Assembly (NCBI GenBank): GCA_944386095.1
Contig: CALWZU010000088.1
Location: forward strand, 1-39,451
Length of the DNA: 39,451 nucleotides
Direction of reading: 5' to 3'
Source of the DNA: an uncultured Clostridia bacterium
GTDB taxonomy: Bacteria; Bacillota; Clostridia; Peptostreptococcales; Anaerovoracaceae
Shown here piece by piece: positions 17,665-26,501 of the stretch. Both the position numbers and the translations under genes were made by a program. Numbering within the stretch: the first letter of the stretch is position 1; each line of letters begins with the position of its first letter. The notes under the pieces are model-generated. The model ran no database searches. It worked only from the letters and a program-made list of their open reading frames with translations, and had not been told where the DNA came from.

Positions 17665-18552
17665 TTACACCTTCTCCATTAGTTTTTCGCCGAACAATCC
17701 GGTTGGCTTTACCATCAATACAGCGATCAGAAGAATAAAGGTAAACACGTCGCTGAATTCCGAATAGCCGGCCGCCTTGATGAACGTTTCCGATAAACCG
17801 ATAACAAAGCCTCCCAGCACTGCGCCGGGAATGCTTCCGATTCCGCCGAACACCGCCGCTACAAAGCACTTCAGTCCGGGCAGGGAGCCTGCCAGCGGGA
17901 ATACCGAAGGCCGGGGCGTAAAGTACAGCATAGAGCCTACCGCCGCCAGGAAGCAGCCGATAGCAAAGGTCACGCTGATGACCGTATTGATTTTAATGCC
18001 CATGAGCCTGGCCGTTTCGAAATCCTTGGAAACCGCTCTCATGGCCATGCCTACCTTTGTATAACGAATCAAGAGCATCAGCAAAATGACAAATGCGATG
18101 GTGATGATCGGTGTAATAAAGGTAGCGATAGAGGTGGACACATCTCCCAGCCAAATGGTCTGATTCAGGACCGGAATGGAGGGATACTGCTTTGGCAGCG
18201 CCGAAAACAGGTAAGTTGCGAGATTTTGCAGCAGATAAGATACGCCGATGGCCGAAATCATAATAGACATTCTGGGCGCTGTTCTAAGGGGTTTATACGC
18301 CACCTTTTCGATCACCACGCCAAGGGCGATGGTGGCCAGGATCATAAGCACCATTGAAATCTGCCATGGAATCATATGGTCTACCATCGCAAAAATCATA
18401 AAATAGGCCGCCATCATAAAAATATCGCCATGGGCGAAGTTAATCAGGCGCAGGATACCGTATACCATCGTATAACCGATGGCGATCAATGCGTAAATGC
18501 TGCCGATGGATATGCCCGCCAAACAATATTGTAAAAAGATCGATGTTGTCAT
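17665..18552 (-). CDS. livH: Branched-chain amino acid ABC transporter permease LivH
   Basis: The 295-residue protein has about eight membrane segments with the LivH hallmarks QYCLAGISIGSIYALIAIGYTMVYG and LINFAHGDIFMMAAY at the N-terminus, MRAVSKDFETARLMGI near residue 164 and AAVFGGIGSIPGAVLGGF near residue 233. It pairs with LivM to form the channel. An AGGAGG site lies 11 bases before the ATG. It is separated from the binding-protein gene by a terminator-like hairpin. Confidence 0.95.
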   Translation of the reverse strand: MTTSIFLQYCLAGISIGSIYALIAIGYTMVYGILRLINFAHGDIFMMAAYFMIFAMVDHMIPWQISMVLMILATIALGVVIEKVAYKPLRTAPRMSIMISAIGVSYLLQNLATYLFSALPKQYPSIPVLNQTIWLGDVSTSIATFITPIITIAFVILLMLLIRYTKVGMAMRAVSKDFETARLMGIKINTVISVTFAIGCFLAAVGSMLYFTPRPSVFPLAGSLPGLKCFVAAVFGGIGSIPGAVLGGFVIGLSETFIKAAGYSEFSDVFTFILLIAVLMVKPTGLFGEKLMEKV

Positions 18553-18580
18553 TATTTGTGAGCCTCCTGATCTGTTTGAA

Positions 18581-18612
18581 CAAAAAGCGGTGGGGAGTTA
18601 CCTCCCCGCCGC
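18581..18612 (-). terminator. Intercistronic terminator between the liv binding-protein gene and livH
   Basis: GCGGTGGGGAG (18587-18597) pairs with CTCCCCGCCGC (18602-18612), with one wobble, around a four-base loop. On the minus strand CTTTTTG follows. It would let only part of the transcripts continue into livHMGF and so favour the binding protein. Confidence 0.75.
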
Positions 18613-18636
18613 AGGTTTTGACAAATCCCCTTCGGA

Positions 18637-18662
18637 TCTGCCGCCCTAGGACGGCAAATCGG
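18637..18662 (-). repeat. Imperfect inverted repeat after the binding-protein gene
   Basis: GATTTGCCGTCC and GGGCGGCAGATC around CCTAGG can pair with two wobbles. It lies between the stop codon and the terminator and may protect the 3' end of the binding-protein mRNA. This role is inference. Confidence 0.4.
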
Positions 18663-18664
18663 AT

Positions 18665-19915
18665 TTACAGGTCTGCCACAGTCTGTGTTTTTACAAACTG
18701 GAAGGAAGAGGTCTGAAGAGATTCTTCCGTGATGGTCTTGATGTAAGCAGTGTCCTTAACAGCGTCGCCGTTTTCGTCGAAGCTGATAGCGCCGGTTACA
18801 CCGTCAAAGGTTACGCCTGCAAGAGCGTCTCTGATATCATTGGAATTGATGGTTTCCAGATCCGTTCCATCCAGCGCCTGCAAAGCCTGGTAGATAGCTA
18901 CATAGGCGTCATATCCCAGAGCGGAAACAGCCGCAACGGTGTCGGAGCCGGAGTTCCATGTGATTCTCTGAGGATCGGCGTTCAGATATTCTTTGAAGCC
19001 ATTGACGAAGTCTACCGCTACGGTGTTGGTTTCGTCGTTTTCGTCAAAGAAGGTGGACAATACTACGCCAACCGCTTCAGGTGAAATGATCGCCGCATTT
19101 TCCCATGTGTCGCCGGCCATTACCTGAGCTGTGATGCCGTTAGCTGCGATCTGCGGAATAATCAGAGTCGCTGTGGCGATAGAGGAGGGGCAGAAAATAA
19201 CTTCCGCGCCGGAGGATTTTACGCTTGTCAGGATCGCGTTAAAATCGGACTCGTTTGTCTGATAGGTTTCATCCGCCACGATGGTGCCGCCGTTGGCTTC
19301 AAAAGCCTGCTTGAAGTAAGAGGCAAGGCCTGTGGAATAGTCATCGCCGTTCTGGCTGATAACCGCAGCCTGGGTATAGCCTTCATCCAGAGCATACTGA
19401 GCCATAACCGTTCCCTGGAAAGGATCCAGGAAGCATACCCTGAAATAATAATCGTTGTCCAGGGTTACCTGAGGATTGGTGCAGGATGCGCCCATAGCGG
19501 GAACCTGCGCCTCCGCAAAGGTTTCGCCTGCAGCGATGGCAACCGCTGAGCCATAGGAGCCAACTACCGCAACGACGCCTTCAGAAATCAGGGACTGAGC
19601 CGCCGTTACCGCAGCAGCCTTATCGGACTGATTGTCTACCTCTACCAGCTCAATATCGTAAGTGGTTCCGTTGATGTCAACGGTGGGGAACTTTTCATTC
19701 GCATAACGAACGCCCAGTACCTCCTGCATGCCGCCGCCGCCGTTTTCACCGGTGGTAGGCTCAAACACGCCGATTTTGATGGTAGTGCCTTCTACAGTGT
19801 TGCCGCCTGTGGCTTCGCCTTCCGTTGTGCCGCCTTCTTCACCGCCGCCGCCGCAGCCGGCCATAAAGACGGATACTGTCAGCAATAAAGCCAGTAATAA
19901 TGCTGTCTTTTTCAA
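18665..19915 (-). CDS. Branched-chain amino acid ABC transporter substrate-binding lipoprotein
   Basis: The 416-residue protein starts with a lipoprotein signal (MKKTALLLALL, lipobox FMAGC, cysteine 21) followed by a Gly/Glu-rich linker. The body is a type I periplasmic-binding fold of the Leu/Ile/Val family: IKIGVFEPTTGENGGGG near residue 46, VAVVGSYGSAVAIA and AVISQNGDDYSTGLASYFKQAFE. It captures the substrate outside the membrane and delivers it to LivHM. Which amino acid it binds cannot be read from sequence. It is the first gene of the operon, with a promoter upstream and a terminator downstream. Confidence 0.94.
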   Translation of the reverse strand: MKKTALLLALLLTVSVFMAGCGGGGEEGGTTEGEATGGNTVEGTTIKIGVFEPTTGENGGGGMQEVLGVRYANEKFPTVDINGTTYDIELVEVDNQSDKAAAVTAAQSLISEGVVAVVGSYGSAVAIAAGETFAEAQVPAMGASCTNPQVTLDNDYYFRVCFLDPFQGTVMAQYALDEGYTQAAVISQNGDDYSTGLASYFKQAFEANGGTIVADETYQTNESDFNAILTSVKSSGAEVIFCPSSIATATLIIPQIAANGITAQVMAGDTWENAAIISPEAVGVVLSTFFDENDETNTVAVDFVNGFKEYLNADPQRITWNSGSDTVAAVSALGYDAYVAIYQALQALDGTDLETINSNDIRDALAGVTFDGVTGAISFDENGDAVKDTAYIKTITEESLQTSSFQFVKTQTVADL

Positions 19916-19996
19916 AATACTTCCCCCTTAAATTTTCTTCTTGCTTTTACTTTAGAAGATAAACTTAAATTTTGCGCTTACGCACAATCTGTTAAC

Positions 19997-20024
19997 ATTA
20001 TACCAGATTTTTCTTCCTTTACAA
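19997..20024 (-). promoter_or_regulatory. Promoter of the liv operon
   Basis: Minus-strand TTGTAA (20019-20024), 16 bases, TATAAT (19997-20002) with extended TG. About 7 bases below the -10 lies the small inverted repeat TGCG-TAAG-CGCA, placed where an operator could act; no regulator is assigned. Confidence 0.6.
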
Positions 20025-20165
20025 GGCTTCTCTTTTGATTTTGTCTTTAGGCTTCCTTTTTTTCATTTCCCCTTTATCCGCTTCGCCATGAAAAATCCGG
20101 AAATTACCGGCGGTCTTATGATTTCTCGGGAAGTTTTTCGAGAGCCCGGAATTTTTTCCTTTTCC

Positions 20166-20486
20166 CTACTGAGACCCGGTCAGCTTCAGGCCTACGATCC
20201 CCACCAGCAAAAGGGTCACGAAAAATATCCTGGCGGCCGTAGCGGGTTCCTTAAACATAACGATCCCCACAACAACCGCCCCCAAAGCGCCTATGCCCGT
20301 CCAGATCCCATAGGCGGTTCCTATGGGCAGCGCCTTCGTCGCCTGAGACAAAAATAAAAAACTGAAAACCATGCCGATCAAGGTCAAAAGGGTAAATTTC
20401 CAAACGGTGAAGCCGCAGGAAAGCTTCAGGCACGTTGCCCAAAACACCTCCAAAAGACCGGCCACAAATAAATACACCCATGCCAT
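20166..20486 (-). CDS. SMR family transporter of the guanidinium exporter (Gdx/SugE) type
   Basis: The 106-residue protein has four membrane segments and the SMR fold. Residues E13, W16, S42, Y59 and W62 all match those lining the guanidinium site of Gdx-type SMR proteins (formerly SugE); GTAYGIWTGIGA is diagnostic of this subtype. Such proteins export guanidinium in exchange for protons as antiparallel dimers. An AGGAG nine bases before the ATG supports the start. It is a single gene behind a promoter and a structured leader of nearly 200 bases, so it is probably controlled at the RNA level. Confidence 0.92.
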   Translation of the reverse strand: MAWVYLFVAGLLEVFWATCLKLSCGFTVWKFTLLTLIGMVFSFLFLSQATKALPIGTAYGIWTGIGALGAVVVGIVMFKEPATAARIFFVTLLLVGIVGLKLTGSQ

Positions 20487-20683
20487 GCTCCATCACTCCT
20501 ATCATCATACTTTTCGCCCCCTTCCGGCGCCCCCGGAAGGGAAAGCCCGGCGGTCCGGGAGACTTTTTGCCGCCGGCGCTTCTGTCTTTGCTTTCCGCAT
20601 AAAAAAAACATTCGCTTTCACATCTTCAAAGGCCTAACGATGTGAAAACAAATGCACAGCCTCTACCCGGCGGCAGATCAGCT
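20487..20683 (-). promoter_or_regulatory. Structured 5' leader of the Gdx-type gene, riboswitch candidate
   Basis: From the predicted start near 20683 the leader holds, in order: UGCCGCCGG (20667-20675), AGAGGC (20659-20664), a strong terminator (20601-20654), CCGGCGGCA (20568-20576), a CCCGG/CCGGG hairpin (20546-20559) and a CCTTCCGG/CCGGAAGG hairpin (20520-20540). AGAGGC can pair with GCCUUU in the terminator loop (20628-20633), a pseudoknot. UGCCGCCGG is exactly complementary to CCGGCGGCA, which can also pair with the downstream CCGCCGGG. Guanidinium exporters are often under guanidine riboswitches, but I could not match this leader to guanidine classes I-III from memory. Confidence 0.55.
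20601..20654 (-). terminator. Terminator inside the Gdx leader (attenuator candidate)
   Basis: On the minus strand CAUUUGUUUUCACAUC and GAUGUGAAAGCGAAUG form a 16-bp stem with two G-U pairs and a 14-base loop, followed at once by eight U. It is one of the strongest terminators in the window and lies between the promoter and the gene. Confidence 0.85.
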
Positions 20684-20689
20684 AAGCAC

Positions 20690-20718
20690 AGCATATCACA
20701 CCGCCCTGCAAAAAACAA
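20690..20718 (-). promoter_or_regulatory. Promoter of the Gdx-type gene
   Basis: Minus-strand TTGTTT (20713-20718), 17 bases, TATGCT (20690-20695) with an extended TG. The -35 box lies in the T-tract of the preceding terminator. No other promoter is visible nearer to the gene. Confidence 0.55.
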
Positions 20719-20750
20719 GAGAAAACCGGCCCGGCAAAGGCCGGCGCCGG
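20711..20750 (-). terminator. Terminator of the acyl-CoA synthetase gene
   Basis: Two tandem CCGGC units pair with two GCCGG units (20726-20735 with 20740-20750, one bulged base) around a four-base loop; a T-rich stretch follows on the minus strand. Confidence 0.75.
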
Positions 20751-20813
20751 CAATCCCTGGGATTGCGGTATTTTCTTTCCGCTTTTAAGGCTTTCTTGAA
20801 AACACCGGCTTTT

Positions 20814-22529
20814 CTATTCGCTTATATCTACCTTGTGACGCATGATCTTCTGGGTTGTGGTTTTTTCAAATTCCGCTTCCCGAACGTTGAATTTTTTGAT
20901 TCTTTTATAAGGCGGCGTCTTATGGTTGACCGCCTCGACGGCATCCTTGATCAGAGCGTAAATATCTTCCTCCGACATTCCCTGCACCGCTTCCTTGTCC
21001 ACAACGATTTCGGCGGTAATAAAGGTTTCTCCGGTTTTTTCATCTTCTCTTCCCCAGACCATGGATTCCTTGATGCAGTCGCTTTTATTCAGCTGATATT
21101 CCAGTTCTTCCGGGAAAATATTTTTTCCGTTTTTCGTGATAATGACGTTTTTCTTCCGGCCGGTGATATATACAAACCCATCCTTGTCCACGTATCCGTA
21201 ATCTCCGGTACGCAGCCAGCCATCAGGCAAAAGGACCTTGGCTGTCTCTTCCGGATCCTCATAATAGCCCAGCATAACGGACTCGCTTCTGCAAAGGATT
21301 TCGCCGATTCCCTCTTCGTCAGGATCATCGATGCGGATCTCGGTGCCCGGCATGGCCGGTCCCACAGATTCGGGGCGGGAACAGTAGTCTGCGTTTACCG
21401 CCACGATGGGCGCGTTTTCCGTCAGGCCATAGCCCTGGAACATATTGATGCCCATGGCCCTGAAATCCCGGATGACCTGAGGGTCGATAGCCGAGGCGCC
21501 GGAAATAAAGACTTTGATCTTGTCCCCTAGATTGGCGTAAACCTCTTTAAAAAGCTTCCTGGAAATATCGATATGCAGCTTTTGCAGCCTGGCGCTGAGC
21601 CTCAAGCCCCGCCTGAGGGTTTCTTCCTTTCCCTCCATGCGCATTTTAGCGAAAATTTTCTTATGGAAGGTCTCAAAGATCAAAGGAACGCCCAGCATCA
21701 GCGTGATGTCCTCTTCCTTAAGGTTTTTCTGAATATATTTCAGCCCGTCGCAAAACACCATGGTAGAGCCCTTATAAATCGTAGGCAGTACCTCGCAGGA
21801 AAGCTCATAGGTATGATGGATCGGCAGAACGGAAAGAAGCCGGTCTTCCGCTTCCAGCCCCATTCGCTTCATCATGTTTTCCACATTGGCGGTGATATTG
21901 CGGTGAGAAAGCATAACGCCCTTTGCCGTTCCCGTGGTACCTGAGGTAAACAGCAAAACCGCCAGGATCTGGTTGTCGATCTTCGCGTCGATATAATCCC
22001 GGTTTCCCTGTTCCACCAGCTTTTTGCCCTCCTCCAGGATGCTGTGGATGGACAGGTTACGCCAGTTGCTCTCTTTTCCATCCATGTTTACCAGATATTC
22101 GATGCTTTCCAGATCGGAGGCCGCCTGTAAAACCTTTTTTTCCTGACTTTGGGAATAAATGACCATCGCCGCCCGGGATCTTTCCAGCAAAGTGGCCACT
22201 TCCCCTGCGGGGAGCTCTTTGTCAAGGGGTACGATCACCCCTACGCCGTTTACCACAGCCAGGTAAGATAAAATCCAGGCATAACGGTTTTCGCCGATAA
22301 CGGCGATTTTCTTTCCCTTCATTCCCTTTGCCAGAAGCGCCGTTCCCATAGCGTTCATCTCTTCCAAAAGCCGGTTAAAGGAAACCGCTTCCCGGGGAGC
22401 CGTCTGCCCCGGCGTTTTTCTGTCCAGAAAAACGGTTTTTTCTCCGTATTTTTTTGCCCCGTCCTCTACCAGAACCTTCAGATCCGGCAGGTACCAGGTT
22501 TTATGGGATTTTTCTACAAATTTAGCCAT
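20814..22529 (-). CDS. AMP-dependent acyl-CoA synthetase (ANL superfamily)
   Basis: The 571-residue protein has the ANL adenylation motifs: P-loop LLFTSGTTGTAKGVMLSH near residue 190, HHTYE, GYGLTENAPIVAVN near 370, GWLRTGDYGYVDKDGFVYITGRKKN near 440 (catalytic Asp and hinge) and the C-terminal lysine region KTTTQKIMRHKV. It most resembles long-chain fatty acid-CoA ligases, which activate a carboxylate with ATP and CoA. The substrate is not predictable. An AGAGG site lies before the ATG. It is monocistronic with its own terminator, and it lies next to, but not in, the efflux operon. Confidence 0.88.
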   Translation of the reverse strand: MAKFVEKSHKTWYLPDLKVLVEDGAKKYGEKTVFLDRKTPGQTAPREAVSFNRLLEEMNAMGTALLAKGMKGKKIAVIGENRYAWILSYLAVVNGVGVIVPLDKELPAGEVATLLERSRAAMVIYSQSQEKKVLQAASDLESIEYLVNMDGKESNWRNLSIHSILEEGKKLVEQGNRDYIDAKIDNQILAVLLFTSGTTGTAKGVMLSHRNITANVENMMKRMGLEAEDRLLSVLPIHHTYELSCEVLPTIYKGSTMVFCDGLKYIQKNLKEEDITLMLGVPLIFETFHKKIFAKMRMEGKEETLRRGLRLSARLQKLHIDISRKLFKEVYANLGDKIKVFISGASAIDPQVIRDFRAMGINMFQGYGLTENAPIVAVNADYCSRPESVGPAMPGTEIRIDDPDEEGIGEILCRSESVMLGYYEDPEETAKVLLPDGWLRTGDYGYVDKDGFVYITGRKKNVIITKNGKNIFPEELEYQLNKSDCIKESMVWGREDEKTGETFITAEIVVDKEAVQGMSEEDIYALIKDAVEAVNHKTPPYKRIKKFNVREAEFEKTTTQKIMRHKVDISE

Positions 22530-22661
22530 GTAAGCTTACCTCTTTCTTTTGCCTTTTGTCAGAAGCGCAAGCCACATATGCGCTCTGCTTTTACGGCATG
22601 CTATGCTGCTTACATATTATCCTATTTTTCATCCTTTGAACAGACACAACCGCCTATTGTC

Positions 22662-23345
22662 TCAAATTTTTCTCAGCGTTTCTCCTTCCCCGTTACAAGG
22701 AAGGCTGCCCTTGGCGATCCCGGCGAGGATAAAGTCCGTCAGCTGGGAAAGCAGAAGTTCTTCTGAGACCTGCCGGTTCTTTCCTTCTCTTTTCTGGGCG
22801 TACTTAAAGAAAACGCAGGCGCTCAAAGCGCCTAAAGCGCACAGGGCCGACATGCGGGCGTCCTGAGCCGGAAAAAGTCCTTCCCTGATCCCTGCCTGGA
22901 TCAGATCCTGTAAAAACATAAGCCTGTCGCTGAACATCTGCTCGATCTGTCCGGCGATTTTTTCGTTCTTAACAAGATCTACTCCCATAATCGTCTCCAC
23001 GGCAGCGCCGTTTCCTTCCACCGCCGGTACGCGGCAAGCGGTGGTTTCAAATTCCAGGGCAAGATAACACCGAAGCTTTTTTTCCACCGAAGCGTCCATA
23101 TCCAGGATCTTTTTCAGCCGCTGGGTATGCTGCTGCATTTTTTCGCAGAACATTTCGAAAAACAGCTCCTGTTTGCTGGAAAAGTACTGATAAACAGTCC
23201 CTTTGCCAATTCCGGCGGTCTCTGCGATGTCAATGATCCTGGCCTCTTCGTAGCCCTTTTCCAGAAATACCTTCAGGGCGGCGGCAAATATGATTTCTTT
23301 TTTTGACGATCTCTGTTCCTGTCTAGTGGGTTTTGGGGACAGCAT
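22662..23345 (-). CDS. TetR family transcriptional regulator, last gene of the RND operon
   Basis: The 227-residue protein has a TetR helix-turn-helix at residues 14-60 (SKKEIIFAAALKVFLEKGYEE, then IDIAETAGIGKGTVYQYFSSKQELF) and an all-helical ligand domain. Its ATG overlaps the RND gene end by 23 bases behind an AAGGAGGCGG site, so it is co-transcribed with the pump. The operon promoter is flanked by two matching palindromes, the likely binding sites, which would make this an autorepressor released by a pump substrate. The ligand is unknown. Confidence 0.92.
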   Translation of the reverse strand: MLSPKPTRQEQRSSKKEIIFAAALKVFLEKGYEEARIIDIAETAGIGKGTVYQYFSSKQELFFEMFCEKMQQHTQRLKKILDMDASVEKKLRCYLALEFETTACRVPAVEGNGAAVETIMGVDLVKNEKIAGQIEQMFSDRLMFLQDLIQAGIREGLFPAQDARMSALCALGALSACVFFKYAQKREGKNRQVSEELLLSQLTDFILAGIAKGSLPCNGEGETLRKI

Positions 23346-26300
23346 TCTTTTCCGCCTCCTTTTTCAGCCACTGAGCTTCCTGCAGCGCACGGATCTGCTT
23401 CCTTTTCCTGCGTTTTTGTTTATTCTTTTCTTCCATATCATCCACATAGGCGTATAAAACCGGAATAATCAAAAGCGTGACCAGGGTGGAAGCGGTCAGC
23501 CCGCCGATGATGGAGATACCCATCGGCGCCAGAAGCTCCATACCCTCTCCGGATCCCATCGCAAGCGGGATCATGCCGATAACCGTAGTCAGGGTGGTCA
23601 TCAGAATCGGCCGCAGCCGCAGTATACCGGCCTGGACGATGGCCACGTTCCGGCTCATGCTTTCTTTGTTTTGCTTGATAAATTCCACCAAAAGAATGGA
23701 ATTGTTAACGACGATACCCACCAGCATAATCAGCCCGATAAAGGCCGTCATGGACAGGCGGACGCCGGTAAGGAACAAAGCCAGGAACGCGCCGGACATG
23801 GCAAAGGGAATCGCCACCATGATCATGACAGGCAAAATGATGGATTCAAACTGAGCCGCCAAAACCAGGTAAACCAGCAATATGGAAATCACCAGCGCCA
23901 GCGCCAGGCTGCTGAAGGATTCCACCATTTCCTGATCCATACCGCCGGATTCATAATAGGTGCCGTCAGGGAACTGATAATCCGCTACGATCTCGTTGAT
24001 TTCCTGGGAAACCGATCCCAGATCTCTGCCCTCGACATCCACGCCCACGGAAATCACGTTTTGCTGATTAAGACGGTTGATGACAGAGGGAGAATTGCCG
24101 AATTCGAATTCCGCGATCTGGCCTACCGGCACCTGGACGCCGGTGGAAGAATTGATCATGATCTGCTTCATGTTTTCCACCGATTCTCCGTATTCATCGG
24201 AAAGCTTCAGATTCACATCGATCTCTTCTCCGTCGACCTTCAGCTCCGTTGCCGTTACGCCGCTTAACGCCTGGGACAGCCCGTTTGCCAGCTGATAGGC
24301 GGTGACCCCGTAATGGGCGGCGATATTTCTGTCCAGCCTGACCACAACCTCAGAATTGCCCTCCTCTACATCGGGCTGGGCCGAAACCACGCCTTCCACA
24401 TCGGCAATCAATACCGCCAATTCATTTGCCGCCTGCTCGACGCTGTCAAGGTCGTTTCCCATGATATCCAGCTGGATATCCGTTCCTCCCAGCATCATGC
24501 CCACGGTGGAGGTTTCCTCTACCGTAATGTCGGCGCCTACCACATCCGCAAACTGATGCTTTATTTCCTTGACGATCTGCGCCGTACTGCGCTCTCTTTC
24601 AGAAAGAGGCACCAGCATGACGCTGATGGAGGAGGAGGAATTGTCCGTACTGGTAGCAGTGGTTCCACCGATGGAGGCGGTCACGTGGTCCAGCTCCGGA
24701 ATGGTCATCACATAATCCTCTACCTCTTTTGCCAAAGCGTCTTTTTCTTCCAGCGTCGTTCCATAGGGCGTCTCTATGGTCACGGTCAGGCTGCCTTCAT
24801 CTGTTGCCGGCAAAAGCTCCATGCCCACAACGCCGATCAGGGCGACGGACATCACAAAGATGGCAAGGCAGCCGGCGATGATTCGTTTTCTGTGTTCCAG
24901 GCCATAGGTAATCGCCTTTTCATATTGATTTGTAATATAAGTGATGAATTTTGTAAAATAAGGCACCAAACGGTATCTGTAAAACCGCCCTCCACCGATG
25001 GCGATATAATCCTCCGACACGCTTCCGTCCAAAAGCTTGGAGCACAGCATGGGCACCACGGTCAGCGCCATAATCAGAGAAGCCATCAGGGCTGCGACAA
25101 TCGTCAGGGAAAAATCCCGGAACATCATCCCCGTCATTCCGCCGGAAAGAGCGATGGGAAGGTATACCACCACGCTTGTAAGGGTGGAGGCAAGAACCGG
25201 CAGAAAAACCTCCGTACTGCCGGCAATGGCGGCGTTGTGGGCATTCATGCCCAGTTTTCCCGTTCGGAAGATGTTTTCCAGCACGACCACCGAGTTGTCC
25301 ACCAGCATGCCCACCGCCAGGGTCAGGGAGCACAGGGTGAAAAGATTCAGGCTCATACCCATGGCGTGCATCAGCGCAAAGGTGAAAAGCACCGATGAAG
25401 GAATGGAAATGGCGATAACCAGCGTAGAGCGGATATTGCGCAGAAACAGGAAAATCACGATGACCGCGAGCAAAGCTCCCATAATGGCGGATTCCACTAC
25501 CGACGCGATGGACATTCTGATATAATCCGCCTGGTCGTAGCCTACGGTCAGCTGAAGCTGAGGAAAGGTTTCGCTCAGATCCGCGATCGCCCTTTGTACG
25601 CTGTCCGACACATCTACGATATTTCCGTCGGAGCTTTTGCTGATGAAAATACCGATCGCAGGCTTTCCGTCGATCCGGCTGATGGACGTCTGCTCCTGCT
25701 GCTTTTGGACCACCGTAGCCAGATCTCCCAGATGGATGATGCTCCTGTCCGCCGTCATCACCGGGAGCTGGCTGATTTCCTCTACGCTTTCAAATTCACC
25801 GATAGTTCGGACGATGATTTCCGAGGAACCCTTTGTTACGTTGCCGCTTGGCAGGCTGATATTTTCCGCCGCCAAAATGGACTGAAGGGTTTCTAAGGTC
25901 AGTCCGTAGCCGGCCAGGGTTTCCTGCTGGAAGGTGATGGAAACCTCATCGCTGACGCCGCCGGTCACATCCACCGACGCTACGCCGCCAAGCCTTTCCA
26001 GCTGTGGCACCACATTTTCCTCTATCATGTCATTTAACTGGGCAGCCTCCATGTCCGCCGACGCATAAACCTGCATCACCGGCAGCACATCCATGGACAT
26101 TTTCATAATGGTGGGGCTTCCCGCTTCTTCGGGAAACATCATCTGTGCCAAAGACATTTTTTCCCTCATGTCAAGGGTCGCAAAGTTCATGTCCGTGGAC
26201 ATATCAAACTGGAGCACGACAATAGAAGCGCCCTCCATGGTCATGGACATCATCGTATCAAGACCTTCAATAGAAGCCAGCTGGCTTTCCATGGGCTCTG

Positions 26301-26487
26301 TTACCAGATTTTCCATTTCCTCCGGTCCGGCGCCGGGATAGGTGACCATCGCCATGGCCACGGGAAGCTCAATGTCCGGTATCAGAGCCTGGGGCAGCCG
26401 GATAATGGAGGCGACGCCAAGAACGACGATCATCAGCAAAACCATGATCGTTGAAACCGGTCTTTTTACTGCGATTTTTGATAACAT
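23323..26487 (-). CDS. RND family efflux transporter (AcrB/HAE1-like)
   Basis: The 1054-residue protein has the two-fold RND layout: TM1 near residue 12, a large outer loop, TM2-6, a second large loop and TM8-12. The start SKIAVKRPVSTIMVL and the family stretches LGDLATVV, SIPSSVLFTFALMHAMGMSLN and GGLTASTLVTLLIIPVLYAYVD are typical. In TM4 the AcrB aspartate pair is replaced by D397-N398 (GMLVDNSVVVLENIF), as in many non-proteobacterial members. It should use the proton gradient to export a lipophilic compound. There is no outer-membrane partner, as expected in a monoderm. It is coupled to the fusion protein gene 14 bases upstream. Confidence 0.95.
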   Translation of the reverse strand: MLSKIAVKRPVSTIMVLLMIVVLGVASIIRLPQALIPDIELPVAMAMVTYPGAGPEEMENLVTEPMESQLASIEGLDTMMSMTMEGASIVVLQFDMSTDMNFATLDMREKMSLAQMMFPEEAGSPTIMKMSMDVLPVMQVYASADMEAAQLNDMIEENVVPQLERLGGVASVDVTGGVSDEVSITFQQETLAGYGLTLETLQSILAAENISLPSGNVTKGSSEIIVRTIGEFESVEEISQLPVMTADRSIIHLGDLATVVQKQQEQTSISRIDGKPAIGIFISKSSDGNIVDVSDSVQRAIADLSETFPQLQLTVGYDQADYIRMSIASVVESAIMGALLAVIVIFLFLRNIRSTLVIAISIPSSVLFTFALMHAMGMSLNLFTLCSLTLAVGMLVDNSVVVLENIFRTGKLGMNAHNAAIAGSTEVFLPVLASTLTSVVVYLPIALSGGMTGMMFRDFSLTIVAALMASLIMALTVVPMLCSKLLDGSVSEDYIAIGGGRFYRYRLVPYFTKFITYITNQYEKAITYGLEHRKRIIAGCLAIFVMSVALIGVVGMELLPATDEGSLTVTIETPYGTTLEEKDALAKEVEDYVMTIPELDHVTASIGGTTATSTDNSSSSISVMLVPLSERERSTAQIVKEIKHQFADVVGADITVEETSTVGMMLGGTDIQLDIMGNDLDSVEQAANELAVLIADVEGVVSAQPDVEEGNSEVVVRLDRNIAAHYGVTAYQLANGLSQALSGVTATELKVDGEEIDVNLKLSDEYGESVENMKQIMINSSTGVQVPVGQIAEFEFGNSPSVINRLNQQNVISVGVDVEGRDLGSVSQEINEIVADYQFPDGTYYESGGMDQEMVESFSSLALALVISILLVYLVLAAQFESIILPVMIMVAIPFAMSGAFLALFLTGVRLSMTAFIGLIMLVGIVVNNSILLVEFIKQNKESMSRNVAIVQAGILRLRPILMTTLTTVIGMIPLAMGSGEGMELLAPMGISIIGGLTASTLVTLLIIPVLYAYVDDMEEKNKQKRRKRKQIRALQEAQWLKKEAEKNAVPKTH

Positions 26488-26501
26488 CTCCGAATCCTCC
26501 C

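Noticed and set aside
20520-20559. Guanidine-II (mini-ykkC) riboswitch in the Gdx leader
   Set aside because: Two GC-rich hairpins are present, but their loops do not read ACGR, the class II signature.
24313-25398. Long plus-strand frame opposite the RND gene
   Set aside because: His/Gly/Gln-rich mirror of a conserved transporter gene; no homology pattern or start signal.
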